From NCBI RefSeq assembly GCF_019320115.1, contig NC_089589.1:26016487-26080486 (forward strand): a stretch of DNA of 64,000 nucleotides. Direction: 5' to 3'. The position numbers and the translations under genes were made by a program. This document shows positions 33,205 to 44,400 of the stretch, piece after piece (the first letter of the stretch is position 1; each line of letters starts with the position of its first letter). This DNA is from Miscanthus floridulus. Taxonomy: Eukaryota; Streptophyta; Magnoliopsida; Poales; Poaceae. The notes below the pieces were generated by a model. The model was not told the origin of the DNA. It did no database searches and saw nothing but the letters and a program-made list of their open reading frames with translations.

Positions 33205-33919
33205 GGCTTCAGCATCCTACTCCTGGGCTTTGTAGCATTATTTCTTTTCCGTAAATGGAAAAGGAAAGTTCAAAAGCAACTACAGAAGAATTACTTCCAC
33301 ACAAACCAAGGTCGTCTCCTAGAACAATTGATATCACCTGACAAAACAAAAAATTTCTCCCTAGACGAGCTAGAAAAGGCAACAAATAACTTTGATGCCA
33401 CACGTATCATTGTACATGGTGGCCACAGGATGGTCCATAAAGGCATTTTATGTGACCAACGTGTTGTTGCAATAAAGAAATCTCTAGTCATTGAGTACAG
33501 GGAGATCAAGCAATTCATCAATGAAGTTGCAATACTCTCTGAAATAAATCACAGAAACGTTGTGAAGCTCTTTCGATGTTGTCTCGAATCTAAGGTTCCG
33601 TTGCTGGTATATGACTATATTTCCAATGGATCATTGTCTCAAGTTCTCCATGCTGAATCACGAAATGATGATTCTTTGTTTTGGGATGATTACATAAGAA
33701 TCGCCACAGAAGATGCAGGAGCTCTATCATACCTCCACTCAGCAGCTTCAATATCAGTCTTCCATTGTGATATGAAGTCCTCTAATATACTCTTGGATGG
33801 GAACTACACAGCTAAAGTTTCAGACTTCGGCGCATCAAGATTGCTTCCAGCTGATGAAACACACATTGTTACACATTTGGTTACATAGATCTGGAGTATT
33901 TCCACTCAAGGTAGCTAAA
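33205..33919 (+). pseudogene. WAK-like receptor kinase, copy 2, N-terminal part of kinase domain
   Basis: The segment starts in the transmembrane region ([17 protein letters not shown], read from about 33213), then [19 protein letters not shown] and a damaged glycine loop [48 protein letters not shown] and VSDFGAS follow. HRD has become HCD and two loop glycines are lost, so the kinase would be inactive. A 14-base deletion after HIVT shifts the frame. The match ends at about 33919 (LDLEYFHSR ... LN), where CACTA 2 is inserted. It is paralogous to copy 1, in opposite orientation, and its C-terminal end lies at 60451. Confidence 0.88.
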
Positions 33920-33982
33920 TGACACTAGTAGAGAACAGACCTTTGATCCTCGGCCAAAATGGGCTCTAGTCCCGGAATTTTT

Positions 33983-34252
33983 TGCCCCCGGGACTAGAAA
34001 TACCTTTAGTCCCGGCTGGAGGCTCCAACCGGGACTAAAGGTCCCTGCCCAACGGCTACTGCGCCAGACAGAGGTGGCAGGGACCTTTAGTCCCGGTTGG
34101 AGCCACCAACCGGGACTAAAGGTATACTTTTACTCCCGGTTGGTGGATCCAACCGGGAGTAAAAGTCTACTCCCGGGCCGTGGCTGCGTCCGGGGTTGGA
34201 AAGTTACCTTTAGTCCCGGTTGGATCCACCAACCGGGACTAAATGTTCTCCC
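33983..34252. repeat. CACTA 2 left subterminal repeats
   Basis: Inverted CCTTTAGTCCCGGTTGG / CCAACCGGGACTAAAGG pairs occur, with a TACTCCCGG variant near 34135-34165. CTTTATATATC at about 34252-34262 follows immediately and is a plausible TATA box for the downstream genes. Confidence 0.88.
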
Positions 34253-34254
34253 TT

Positions 34255-34260
34255 TATATA
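34255..34260 (+). promoter_or_regulatory. TATA box inside the CACTA 2 left end
   Basis: TATATA directly follows the subterminal repeats at the usual position of a CACTA promoter. The transcript would run rightward through the hairpins and transposase. Confidence 0.5.
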
Positions 34261-34262
34261 TC

Positions 34263-34620
34263 GGCCGTCTCCTTCTTCCTCCCCGAGCCCGAGCTCAGCA
34301 CATTTTGAAGCTCACTGCACTAGTGTTCTTGCTTCCTCCCTCCCTCCATTGTTCATCCATCCATTCTTCGATTCCTCCGTCGATTTCTTCGATTCCTCCG
34401 TCGATTCTTCAGTTGTAAAGGTTACCAATCTCATACTCTCATTTTTCACCATTTTCTTATGTCATTTTGTTCACTATATATATTTATGGTTCTTTATTGT
34501 GGTTTTTTCCATTTGTAAGCAATTTGAGCTCAAAATCACTTCAAACTTGCATATTTACATGAAAGAAGGTTAAAGTATATATAAATATAAACTTAGAAAA
34601 TAGTTAGAAAATTATAGCAA
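34263..34620 (+). other. CACTA 2 leader, no gene seen
   Basis: A C/T-rich stretch (CTTCCTCCCTCC) is followed by AT-rich sequence. This is a probable 5' untranslated exon and intron of the element transcript. GTTGTAAAG/GTTACC near 34410 could hold a donor, but I cannot settle it. Confidence 0.35.
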
Positions 34621-34853
34621 ATCCGTACTAGTTGAACTTGCGGACCGTGTTCAGCTCGGCGAGCATGTTCTCTGCCGAGCGGTAACGGACGTCAAGGAGG
34701 AGCTTTGATTCTACGAGGGAGAGCGACAACGGTCGTGGAAGACCGTGTTCCCTTCCTCGTAGAATCGGAGCTCTTCCTTGACCAAGTACGGTGCCGTCCG
34801 GTGGAGAAATGCTCGCCGAGATGATCACGTAAGCAAGGTCAACTAGTACGGAT
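34621..34853 (+). repeat. Long imperfect hairpin, unit 1, in the CACTA 2 leader
   Basis: The outer 15 bases (ATCCGTACTAGTTGA) pair perfectly with 34839-34853. Pairing continues inward with mismatches: CTCGGCGAGCAT with ATGCTCGCCGAG, and TCAAGG...GATTCTACGAGG with CCTCGTAGAATC...CCTTGA. The loop is about six bases near 34735. Arms of about 113 bases with scattered mismatches resemble a long miRNA or siRNA precursor. An almost identical unit lies 342 bases downstream. Confidence 0.8.
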
Positions 34854-34962
34854 GGTTATTTATTCACATATCCCGATATCGTCGCAGTAGTCTGTCAATC
34901 ACCGTACCTAAACGTAGTATATATAAATATAAACTTAGAAAATAGTTAGAAAATTATAGAAA

Positions 34963-35195
34963 ATTCGTATTAGTTGAACTTGCGGACCGTGTTCATCTCG
35001 GCGATCATGTTCTCTGCCGAGCGGTAACGGATATCAAGGAGGAGCTTTGATTCTACGAGGGAGAGCGACAACGGTCGTGGAAGACCGTGTTCCCTTCCTC
35101 GTAGAATCGGAGCTCTTCCTTGACCAAGTACGGTGCCGTCCGGTGGAGAAATGCTCGCCGAGATGATCACGTAAGCAAGGTCAACTAGTATGGAT
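34963..35195 (+). repeat. Long imperfect hairpin, unit 2, direct duplicate of unit 1
   Basis: This repeats unit 1 with only a few substitutions, and the preceding AATATAAACTTAGAAAATAG stretch is duplicated as well. The fold is conserved. A 342-base period makes the pair a tandem duplication inside the element. Confidence 0.82.
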
Positions 35196-35336
35196 GGTTA
35201 TTTATTAAAACATATTTTTGAGCTATAATATATTAAAAATGAGTATAGAGATCTAGATAATTTTATAGTTTCTTAATTTTATTTGTTTATAAAAGGAGAA
35301 ATTTATAGTGTATTAAAAAATGAGTATAGAGAGTAG

Positions 35337-35872
35337 ATGGCAACTGCTTCCGGGTCCTCGGCCTCTCATGGGTTTCCAAAGCGACTTAGGCCGGGCCTCC
35401 CTCTCATTCCATGCGGCAAGTGTTGTGATGAGACGAAGATTGTGACGGAGTACCGAGTGAAGAAGGAAGGTCCCAACAAGGATCGTATCTTCTACAAGTG
35501 TCCGGATCGCAATGTAAGTTATTTTATCGTATTTAATGATTATGGTTAGTTTATACCTATTTTCATGATGGTTGTGATTAAAGTTTTAATTTTTTGTTTT
35601 AATTTCAGTGGGATGCCAGTGGACGATGTTCAGGCTTCTACTGGGAGGAAGAGTATGTTGAACTCGTGCAAAAATATCTTGCACAACAGGCAGATACGGC
35701 GGCTAATGAGGCAGTGATCCAGCCGAAGAAGCCCAAAGATGTTGCACAATCGGGGGATCTGTCTGTTTTAGTTGAGATTGGTCGTGAAATCCTTATGCTC
35801 CTAAAATGTATTTTAGCTTTAGTTCTTTTAGTGGTAGTTGGGATTGTCTACATTGTAGCGATGCTTTCATAA
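35337..35872 (+). CDS. GRF zinc-finger protein with C-terminal membrane segment, two exons
   Basis: Exon 1 is 35337-35513 and exon 2 is 35609-35872. GTAAGT and TTTCAG borders join AAT to TGG in phase, giving 146 residues and no internal stop. Residues about 25-75 form a GRF-type zinc finger (IPCGKCCDETKI, FYKCPDRN, GRCSGFYWEEEY), a nucleic-acid-binding fold seen in topoisomerase III and NEIL3. After a charged linker, the last 25 or so residues are strongly hydrophobic (CILALVLLVVVGIVYIVAML), suggesting a tail-anchored membrane protein. It lies between the hairpins and TNP2 on the same strand. It is the only intact frame of this element. Its role is unknown; similar small GRF proteins are common in plant genomes and probably often transposon-borne. 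Confidence 0.78.
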
Positions 35873-35960
35873 ATTTGTATCTTTTGTGGTGGCACGCATG
35901 TTGTATAAATAATTAATTATAATCTAGGTTTTAATATGGTATTTATGTCATGTAATGCAG

Positions 35961-38900
35961 ATGAGCCGTCATTGGATGTATAATGCTGATCGTCGCTCCC
36001 AAGAGTTCATTGACGGCGTACATTCTTTGTTACGTGCGGCCGAGGCAAACAAACGCGACGGTTTCATGTGCTGCCCATGTGCCATATGTAAGAATACGGT
36101 GGAATATCCTTGCTCAAGGACTCTTCATTCACACTTGTTCAAGTCGGGTTTCATGCCAAACTATATTTGTTGGACAAAGCACGGAGAAACCGGTGTTGTA
36201 ATGGAAGAAGGTGAAGAAGAACAATGGGACGACAATGATATTATTCCCGATGGTGCATGCTTCAATGATACTACAATGGGAGAAGCTGAAGAAGAGGTAG
36301 CCGCAGAAGATGAGCCGGTTGATGATCTTTCTCAGGTCATTCATGACGCACAAAGAGAATGTGAAAGTGAAAAGGAGAAGATTAAGTTCGAGCGGATGCT
36401 AGAAGATCACAAGAAATTGTTGTACCCAACTTGTGATGCAGGGCAGAAAAAGTTGGGAACCACACTAGAATTGCTGCAATGGAAGGCAAAGAATGGTGTA
36501 TCTGACAAGGGATTTGGAGAGTTACTAAAAATCTAAAAGAAGATGCTTCCGAAGGACAATGAATTGCCCGCCACTACCTACGAAGCAAAACAAATTGTCT
36601 GTCCTATGGGGCTAGAAATAGAGAAGATACATGCATGTCCTAATGACTGCATCCTGTACCGTGGCAAAGAGTACGAGAAATTGGATGCATGCCCGGTATG
36701 CCATGCGTCGTGGTATAAGATCAGGCGAGATGACCCTGGTGATGTTGAGGGCGAATGTCCGCGGAAGAAAATTCCTACCAAGGTTATGTGGTATGCTCCT
36801 ATAATACCACGCTTGAAACGTCTGTTTAGAAACAAAGAACATGCAAAATTGTTGCGATGGCACAAAGAAGACCGTAAGGTAGACAATATGTTGAGACACC
36901 CTGCTGATGGGTCCTAGTAGAGAGCAATCGACAGAGAATTCCTAGAGTTTGCAAATGACGCAAGAAACTTAAGGTTTACTTTAAGTACAGATGGTATCAA
37001 TCCTTTTGGAGAGCAGAACAGTAGTCATAGCACTTGGCCTGTTACTCTAAGTATCTACAACATTCCTCCTTGGTTATGCAGGAAGCGGAAGTTCATTATG
37101 ATGCCTGTGCTCATCCAAGGCCCAAAGCAACCTAGCAATGACATCGATGTGTACCTGAGACCACTTATTGACGAACTTCTCATTTTGTGGAATAAAGAAG
37201 GTGTACGTGTATGGGATGAGTACAAACAGGAACACTTTGATCTACGAGCATTGTTGTTCGTAACAATCAATGATTGGCCTGCTCTAAGTAATCTTTTAGG
37301 ACAGTCAAACAAGGGATATAATGCATGCACACACTGCTTCGGTGATATTAGAGGTGTATTCTTGAAAAAATGTCGAAAGGTCATGTACCTTGGCCATCGT
37401 CGATTTCTTCCTGCAAATCACCCCGTAAGAAAGAAAGGCAAGCATTTTAAAGGGAAGACAGACCACCTGACCAAGCCTCACAACCGAACCGGTGAGGATG
37501 TACTCGATATGGTCAATGATGTGAAAGTCGTTTTTGGAAAAGGACATGGAAGCCAACCTGTTCCAAACGACGCTAACGGTCACGCACCCATGTGGAAGAA
37601 GAAGTCCATATTTTGGGACCTACCCTATTGGCAAGTCCTAGAGGTCCGCAGCTCGATCGACGTGATGCACCTGACGAAGAATCTTTGTGTGAACCTGCTA
37701 GGCTTCATGGGTGTGTATGGAAAGCCTAAGGACACATTTGAAGTACGACAGGACATGCGTTGTTTGAGAGAAAGAGACAACCTGCATCCAGAGAAGACAG
37801 ATGATGGACGCCATTACTTACGTCCTGCTAGCTACACTCTAAGCAAAGAGGAGAAGGAAATCATGTTTGAATGCTTAAACAACATCAAGGTACCATCTGG
37901 ATTCTCCTCGAATATAAAGGGTATTATAAATGTGCTAGAGAAGAAATTCTGTAACTTAAAGTCCCATGACTGTAATGTTCTCATGACGCAATTACTTCCA
38001 GTTGCATTAAGAAGAATTCTACCTCCAAATGTACGTCTAGCTACCGTGAAGCTATGTGCATTCCTCAATGCAATTTCTCAGAAGGCAATTGATCCAACTG
38101 ATCTAGCTAAACTACAGAATGATGTGGTTCAATGTCTCGTCAGCTTTGAGTTGGTGTTCCCTCCTTCTTTCTTTGATATTATGACACACCTCCTAGTTCA
38201 CCTAGTCAAGGAGATTTTCACTCTCGGTCCTGTGTTCCTACACAACATGTTCCCCTTAGAGAGATTCATGGGAGTCCTGAAGAAATATGTTCACAACCGT
38301 GCTCGCCCAGAAGGAAGCATCGCCAAGGGCTATGGAACAGAAGAGGTCATTGAGTTCTATGTTGACTTTATCCCGACCTTGACTTGATTGGTGTTCCTGA
38401 ATCGAGACATGAGGGGAGACTAAGCAGAAAGGGGACACTAGGGAGGAAAACATATATTGGTACGAATGATGATTATTTCAATAAAGCGCACAACATAGTT
38501 CTACAGAACTCCTCTTTGGTAGATCCATATATTGAGACACACAAGGATCTCTTACGATCTGAGTTTCCAGGGAAGACTGAAACTTGGATTACGCGTAAGC
38601 ACATGGAAACTTTCGGCGGTTGGTTGCGAAAAAAATGTCAAGGTGATGAGAGCATCCATGAGCAACTATATTTATTGGCTATGCAACCATCATGGCATAT
38701 CATCACATACAAAGGGTACGAGATAAATGGGAACATATTCTACATAGTAGCCCAAGATAAAAGGAGTACCAACCAAAACAGTGGTGTCCACATAGATGCC
38801 ACAGACCCGAATGGGAATAAGCAGACATATTATGGACGCATAGATGAAATATGGGAACTAGAATATGCACCTACTTTGAAGATCCCATTGTTCAAGTGCC

Positions 38901-39310
38901 AATGGGTCAAGGTGACCGGAGGCAGGGTAACAGTAGACAACGAGTATGGAATGACAACAGTAGACCTTAGTAATATTGGGTACAAAGACGAACCATTCGT
39001 CCTTGCCAAGGATGTGAATCAGGTGTTCTATGTCAATGATATGTCTACCAAACCAAAAAGAGGGAAAAACGATAATGACTCAACCAAAGAGCTAAAGCGC
39101 CACATAGTTCTTTCAGGGAAAAGAGTCATCGTGGGAATTGAGGACAAGTCGGACATGTCAGAAGATTATGAAAAGGATGACCGAATTCCGCCCTTCAAAG
39201 TGAACAAACACCCTAGCATCTTGGTAAATGATGAGGACACTCCATGGTTACGAAGCGATCATAACCAAGGGACATACGTAAAGAAGAAGTTCACTGCTGT
39301 GCCCACTTGA
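35961..39310 (+). pseudogene. CACTA 2 TNP2 transposase with DUF4218 and DUF4216 regions
   Basis: The start MSRHWMYNADRRSQEFIDGV is the transposase-associated domain, with a CCPCAICKN zinc motif. Then come LPKDNELPATTYEAKQIVCP, the TNP2 core (YNACTHCFGDIRGVFLKKC, SSIDVMHLTKNLCVNLLG, KSHDCNVLMTQLLPVALR) and the DUF4216 region (YYGRIDEIWELEYAP). One frame runs to 38387 with stops at 36534, 36915 and 36918, each one transition from a sense codon. A single-base frameshift near 38375 moves coding to the frame ending at 39310. TNP2 binds the terminal repeats and cuts the element out. Length is near full for the family, so this was recently a complete gene. Confidence 0.92.
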
Positions 39311-39780
39311 TGATATAGTGATTTAATGTAGTGTGTGTTTGAGATATTATGTAATAATTGTGAATTCAGATGTTTATTATGTTATGTTTCAAATTAAATT
39401 AATGTTTGATTTGGTGGGATTTCTCTCTCAAAAAGGTAAATTATGATACTGAGTGATGAAAAATTAAAATATTAATGTTAAAATGATGTGAAAACAAATT
39501 TCCTGTCCAAAACCAATAGTTTTAATAATTTTAATTAAACACTACATTTTTGCATTAACGAAATAATAAATATTAGTTACATTATGTTTTATAATTGTAA
39601 CAAAAAATAAAAAAAGTTAGGTTATAGATTTTTCCTATGTGCAATAAAGAAAAAGAAAATCCATATTTTTAACAAAATAATTTTATGCCTTTTATTTAAT
39701 TTACTATGTATTTAACAAGAAAATCCATATTTCTATTAAAAAAGTCTGCTCAAAACAGGCGGGAAACGGAACTGCAGGCC
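39311..39780. other. AT-rich 3' flank of TNP2, no gene
   Basis: Strongly AT-rich sequence with TAATAA-type words, a probable 3' untranslated region and spacer. Nothing else is recognised. Confidence 0.45.
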
Positions 39781-40017
39781 ATCTTTACTCCCGGGTGGGA
39801 AGCCCACCCGGGAGTAAAGGTGGGCTGTAGTTTCGTGGCCTGCCAAAAAAAACTCTTTACTCCCGGTGCGTGTTACCAACCGGGAGTAAAGGTATACCTT
39901 TACTCCCGGTTGGTAACACGCACCGGGAGTAAAGGGACCTTTACTCCCGATTGGTAACACGCACTGGGAGTAAAGGACCTTTACTCCCGGTTGGTGGCTG
40001 GCACCGGGAGTAATTCT
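39781..40017. repeat. Internal block of CACTA-end repeats inside CACTA 2
   Basis: Five or so inverted pairs of CTTTACTCCCGGTTGG / CCAACCGGGAGTAAAG occur, with GTAACACGCACC loops. The block resembles the subterminal regions at both outer ends, but with TTTACTCCC rather than TTTAGTCCC. TGATATATAACC follows at 40021. No CACTA terminus is visible beside it. Confidence 0.85.
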
Positions 40018-40021
40018 CTTT

Positions 40022-40030
40022 GATATATAA
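40022..40030 (+). promoter_or_regulatory. TATA box after the internal end-like block
   Basis: ATATATAAC lies a few bases after the internal repeats, just as TATATA follows the left-end repeats at 34255. A GC-rich exon-like leader follows. It could drive the second gene. Confidence 0.45.
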
Positions 40031-41498
40031 CCTCCAGCGCCTGGCGCAGATTGATCCGCTCGTCTTCTTCCTCGTCGAACACCGCCGCCCTCTTCTTCCT
40101 CGCGCCGCCGTCCGTTCGCCTTCCATGACACCGCCGCCCTCTTCTTCCTCGTGCGGCCTCCACTGCGCGCGCCCGTGCCCCTCCTCCGTGCGCGCCCATG
40201 GCCCTCCACCGCGCCCTCCTCCACGCTCGAGGCCCTCCACCGTGCCCATGGCCCTCCACCGCGCCTGAGGCCCTCCACTGCCGAGCTCGAGGTGATCAGT
40301 TCGTCGATCTCTTTGTACATTCTCAGACGGTGGCCGGAAACTAGAACATTGTTTGATGAATCTAAAACACTGCCTTTGCTCAATAGAAGAATTTTTTTCT
40401 ATCTTAGATCAATGTTTGTTAACAAAATTTTATCCAAATATATACATGTAGGGTCTTTTTTTGAAGGATTTGTTGTAGGATATATAATGGTCAAATAGAA
40501 ACTCAATTTGGATACCCAGTTTGTAAACTAAGCGTTTTTTAGTTTATAAAAAATATCACATGTGATGATGTAAGCATGGTTGGACTTGCATGCATGGCTA
40601 CTGACAATGAAGGAAAACTTCAACGTTTCTTCATTTGTGAACTTTGAATATACAGATATAATATATTAATGATGCTAAAGTAATATGAGCATTACATATT
40701 TTTTCCGGGAAGACTATCTTCAAACTTTATATTATAGCATCAGAGATCGCCTGTAGAAGAAGAAAATAAATTCTTATCATTTTGGAAATAGTAATGGTTA
40801 TATTAGCAATAAGACACATATACTTACATTTCATAATGACTTATACTTACATTATCAGCATAGAATTTTCTCATATGATGAATGACTACATGGTTCACAT
40901 GGTACATAGGATCACAACATCACGCACCGACACCGCCCCAGCCCGCCTCACGTCGTCGTCGTCGTCAGTACGCCGGCCCGCCTCACGTCATCGTCGTCAG
41001 CACACCGGCCACCGCGCCGACACGTATATATACGTCATTTGTATTCATATGCATGTATATATACGTCGCGGAGCACTGCCGCCCTCGTTCGCCCATGCGT
41101 TTCTATGTATACGGCGGAGCACCGCCGCACTCGTTCACCCATGTGTACAGACATATATACGGCGGAGTGGAGCACCGCCACTCTTGTCACACCGCCCTCT
41201 CTCATGGCCTAGTTGATCAACATTCGTATTATCGTTATCGTTAATGCTAAACAATCACACCAGGGCGAACCGCGCTGTTGATGTCACCGACGTGGTTCGC
41301 CCTAGTCACCGACGCAATTCGCCCTTGGCCATTTATGTATAGCCCTAATTCGCCCTAGTACCGACGCAGTTCACCCTAGTGTGGCGAATTGTGTCCGTGA
41401 CCGAGGGGCAAGATTTAATAATGCATATCGTTCGTAGATTTTACGCATGTAAGCAAAGATTTGACGTACTATATATTGGTTTTGTTTTTTGAAGCTAG
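40031..41498 (+). other. Leader/intron region of the second CACTA 2 gene
   Basis: A CG-rich stretch at 40040-40290 (CCGCCGCCCTCTTC repeated) is followed by AT-rich sequence, then a region near 40920-41200 with repeated CGGCGGAGCACCGCC and GTATATATACGTC words. A set of GTTCGCCCTAGT / ACCGACGC words lies near 41270-41400. No coding frame is supported. Confidence 0.4.
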
Positions 41499-44400
41499 AT
41501 GGCCGACCCGAGAAACATGGATGAGGAGTTGATGATGAATTTAATCAACACTGGCACTCAAGTTGCCGGCGATGATGGTGCTAAAAATAACGTGCAAGAG
41601 GATGCAGATGACGGGAGTCAGTACTTAGCTCTTGAACAAAATGAGCAACAACATATTGGCCAAGTATATATTTTTTATTATTAGCTATATATATTATCAT
41701 ATGACTTATGTGTGCTCATGACATTAAAAATAATATTTATGTTTTGTAGCCCTCTGGATCGACATCAACAACTACAACGAAGAGTAAAAATGTTCGAGGT
41801 CCCAAAAAGTCATTGGAGGGCCGCTTCATCATCTCGGAGTTCAATGTGGATATAGGAGAACCGGGGGGGCGAATAAAATGAAATTTGTGCACCACTATGG
41901 TTACCTTGTACAGGACTGGCTCCCGATTAGTACCCATGAATGGAAGAAGAAGACCAATGCTCCTCATATCAGTTTTGTCTCCGATCGTGACAAGGCGTTA
42001 ATTTGGAAAGATGTCTTGGTACATTTCACGCTCCAAACAGATGGTTATGATGATATAATAGATGGTGATGAATTGAAGGAGCGAGTTAGGGATTGGGCAA
42101 TGAAGAAGATGGCCACCCAGTTTCAGACTTGGAAGAAACACCTATACACGATATATGTCAAGAAGAACATAGCACCAGATTTTACTGTCCCAGGCCCGAT
42201 CTCAAAGCAGAGGCCCTATTGGGATGAGTTTGTACAGTACAAGACTTCGAAAGAGGGTGTGAGTCACGTGATAAAGAACCAACGTAATGCCCAACAGAAG
42301 ACATACCACCATAACTTGGGATCAGGTGGCTACCCGACTGCCATTAAGAAGTGGAACAAAATGGAAGCAGACCTTCTTGCCAAGGGTATCAGACCAGAAT
42401 CACTCGAGTGGGGAGAACATGCAAAGAATTGGTTTTTCACTCATGGGGGACACTAGACCAGGAGACAGGGAAGTGCGTTTATGGCGCAAGACTGCAAGAA
42501 GCAGCAGAAAGATTGTTTTATGCTCAGAGAGCTACTGCTAGTGGTGCATTCAGGCCCAACAGAGAGAAGGATGAGCTGACATACGCCATCGGGACTATTG
42601 AACATGGTGGCCGAACTAGAGGCAAAGGAAGTGTCTCGTGGGAGCATGGATTCCCTCAGGACAGACCTTCCTACAGAAGTCGCCAGAGAAAGAAGAAAGA
42701 AGAGGCACAGCTGCTCCAAAGGTTGGAGGAAGCGGTGCGTGAAGCATAGGAGCGGGAAAAAAACCTTGAAGTGAGAATGCAGGAGGAAATCAGAAGGCAA
42801 GTGCAAATAGCAGTGAGTGCAAGCAAGCAGGCATTAGAGCCAGGAATCAACATTAGCCAATCTATTCAGTTGAAAAGCAGCTGCGCTTCCACGGAGATAC
42901 CAAATCAAGGGGACACAGGACTGCGCTTCCCTGTGGATGACGTCACTGAACCTTGTACAACGTGTGAGCTACACATTCCGAAGGAGAATTCCACAATCAA
43001 GGTGGCTATCGGTCTTGTTAATCCTATCGACCAAACCAAGACACCAAGGATTCATGGGAATATAATTCAAGAATGATATGCTACCATCTCGGTAGATAAA
43101 ACTGAAAAAGGTTTTAGTGATTTGCCTCTTGACATTCCTGGAGGTGATAGCGAGAAGACTCTAGGAGAAGCGGAGAAGACATTCATTCTATGGCGCAAGC
43201 GCTACATCATCATTCCAGGGATGTTGGCTCCACCTCCTCCTGAACTACCTCACCATAGGTACGTGCGGATGAAAACACTACATCATTAATTTGTATTGGC
43301 TTAAATAATTAACAATCTGCTCATAATAATATGTCATTCCTTTTTTGTAGCAGATCCTCCCCCAACTTAAATCCAATTGTTCAATCGCCAGATCATCATA
43401 GTGCTTTGTACGATGACATTGTGTTGGAAGGCGAGACTGCATCCACACCATCTCCAAGGAGGTCTCCAACACCGCAGCCGCCACCTCCAAGGAGGTCTCC
43501 AACGCCGCTGCCAACACCTCCAAGGAGGTCTCCAATGCCTCCCCCACCCCCGCCTACCAAGAAGCCTAGCAAGAGGCTAGCCCCTCAAACGAAGAACCAG
43601 TCCCCGCCTGCAAAGAAAGCCACCATGAAACCAAGGGCTATTCCCAAAATAATATCTGAAGAGAAGGAAGAAGGAACTAACGCATATAAAAAAGACATGT
43701 CTAGATTCTATGACAAACTTAAAATGAATCAAGAAGCAAGGAGAAACCTGGAGAAACCATACTTCTTCGTAGCTCCAGATATTCTAAGAAAAAAGGTGAC
43801 TTCTTACCAGCAACAACAGCAGGAATCTCGTAAGCCGTCCAAATCAACGTTATCGGACTATGACCGCACTCTCACCAAGTCAATTGAGGCGGCACAGAAA
43901 AAGAAGCGGGTAGGGAAAGGAGTTGCCCAACTCGGACAACAAGCGCACCAATCAATCCCCCCGCTAGTTGTTGGTAATGAATATGGTTCGAATTTAGGAT
44001 TAATGCATCAGGCAAACATACCTCCGGATGTCGATTTGGATCACCTTGGTGAATTTATTGATGAGACTGGTCTCGACCTTTACCAGATGTTTGGTGATGG
44101 AAACATTGAGAGTGCGGCGGAGGTTGATATTTGGAAGAAAAAATTTGTACTAGGCCAGAGTCTATACAACCCTCAAGCCTTATCTGATCTGGGGACGCAA
44201 ATGTACCTGCTAAACAAGTGGTACATGCAGGCATCTACCAGTGGAGACTTCTGCGTTGGTGTCAGAATTAGAGATGAACATTGGTTCCATGGCGATGATG
44301 TTATGTATGTTGACTTTGCAGAATTTCATCAACTATGCCACCTGACCTCTCTGGACAAAGTTATCATTAGCTGCTATTGCCTGTAAGTAATAATTCTTTC

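Noticed and set aside
34621..35195. Identity of the CACTA 2 hairpins with rice miR820
   Set aside because: The position is analogous, but I do not find the miR820 mature sequence as I remember it in either arm, so only the analogy is kept.
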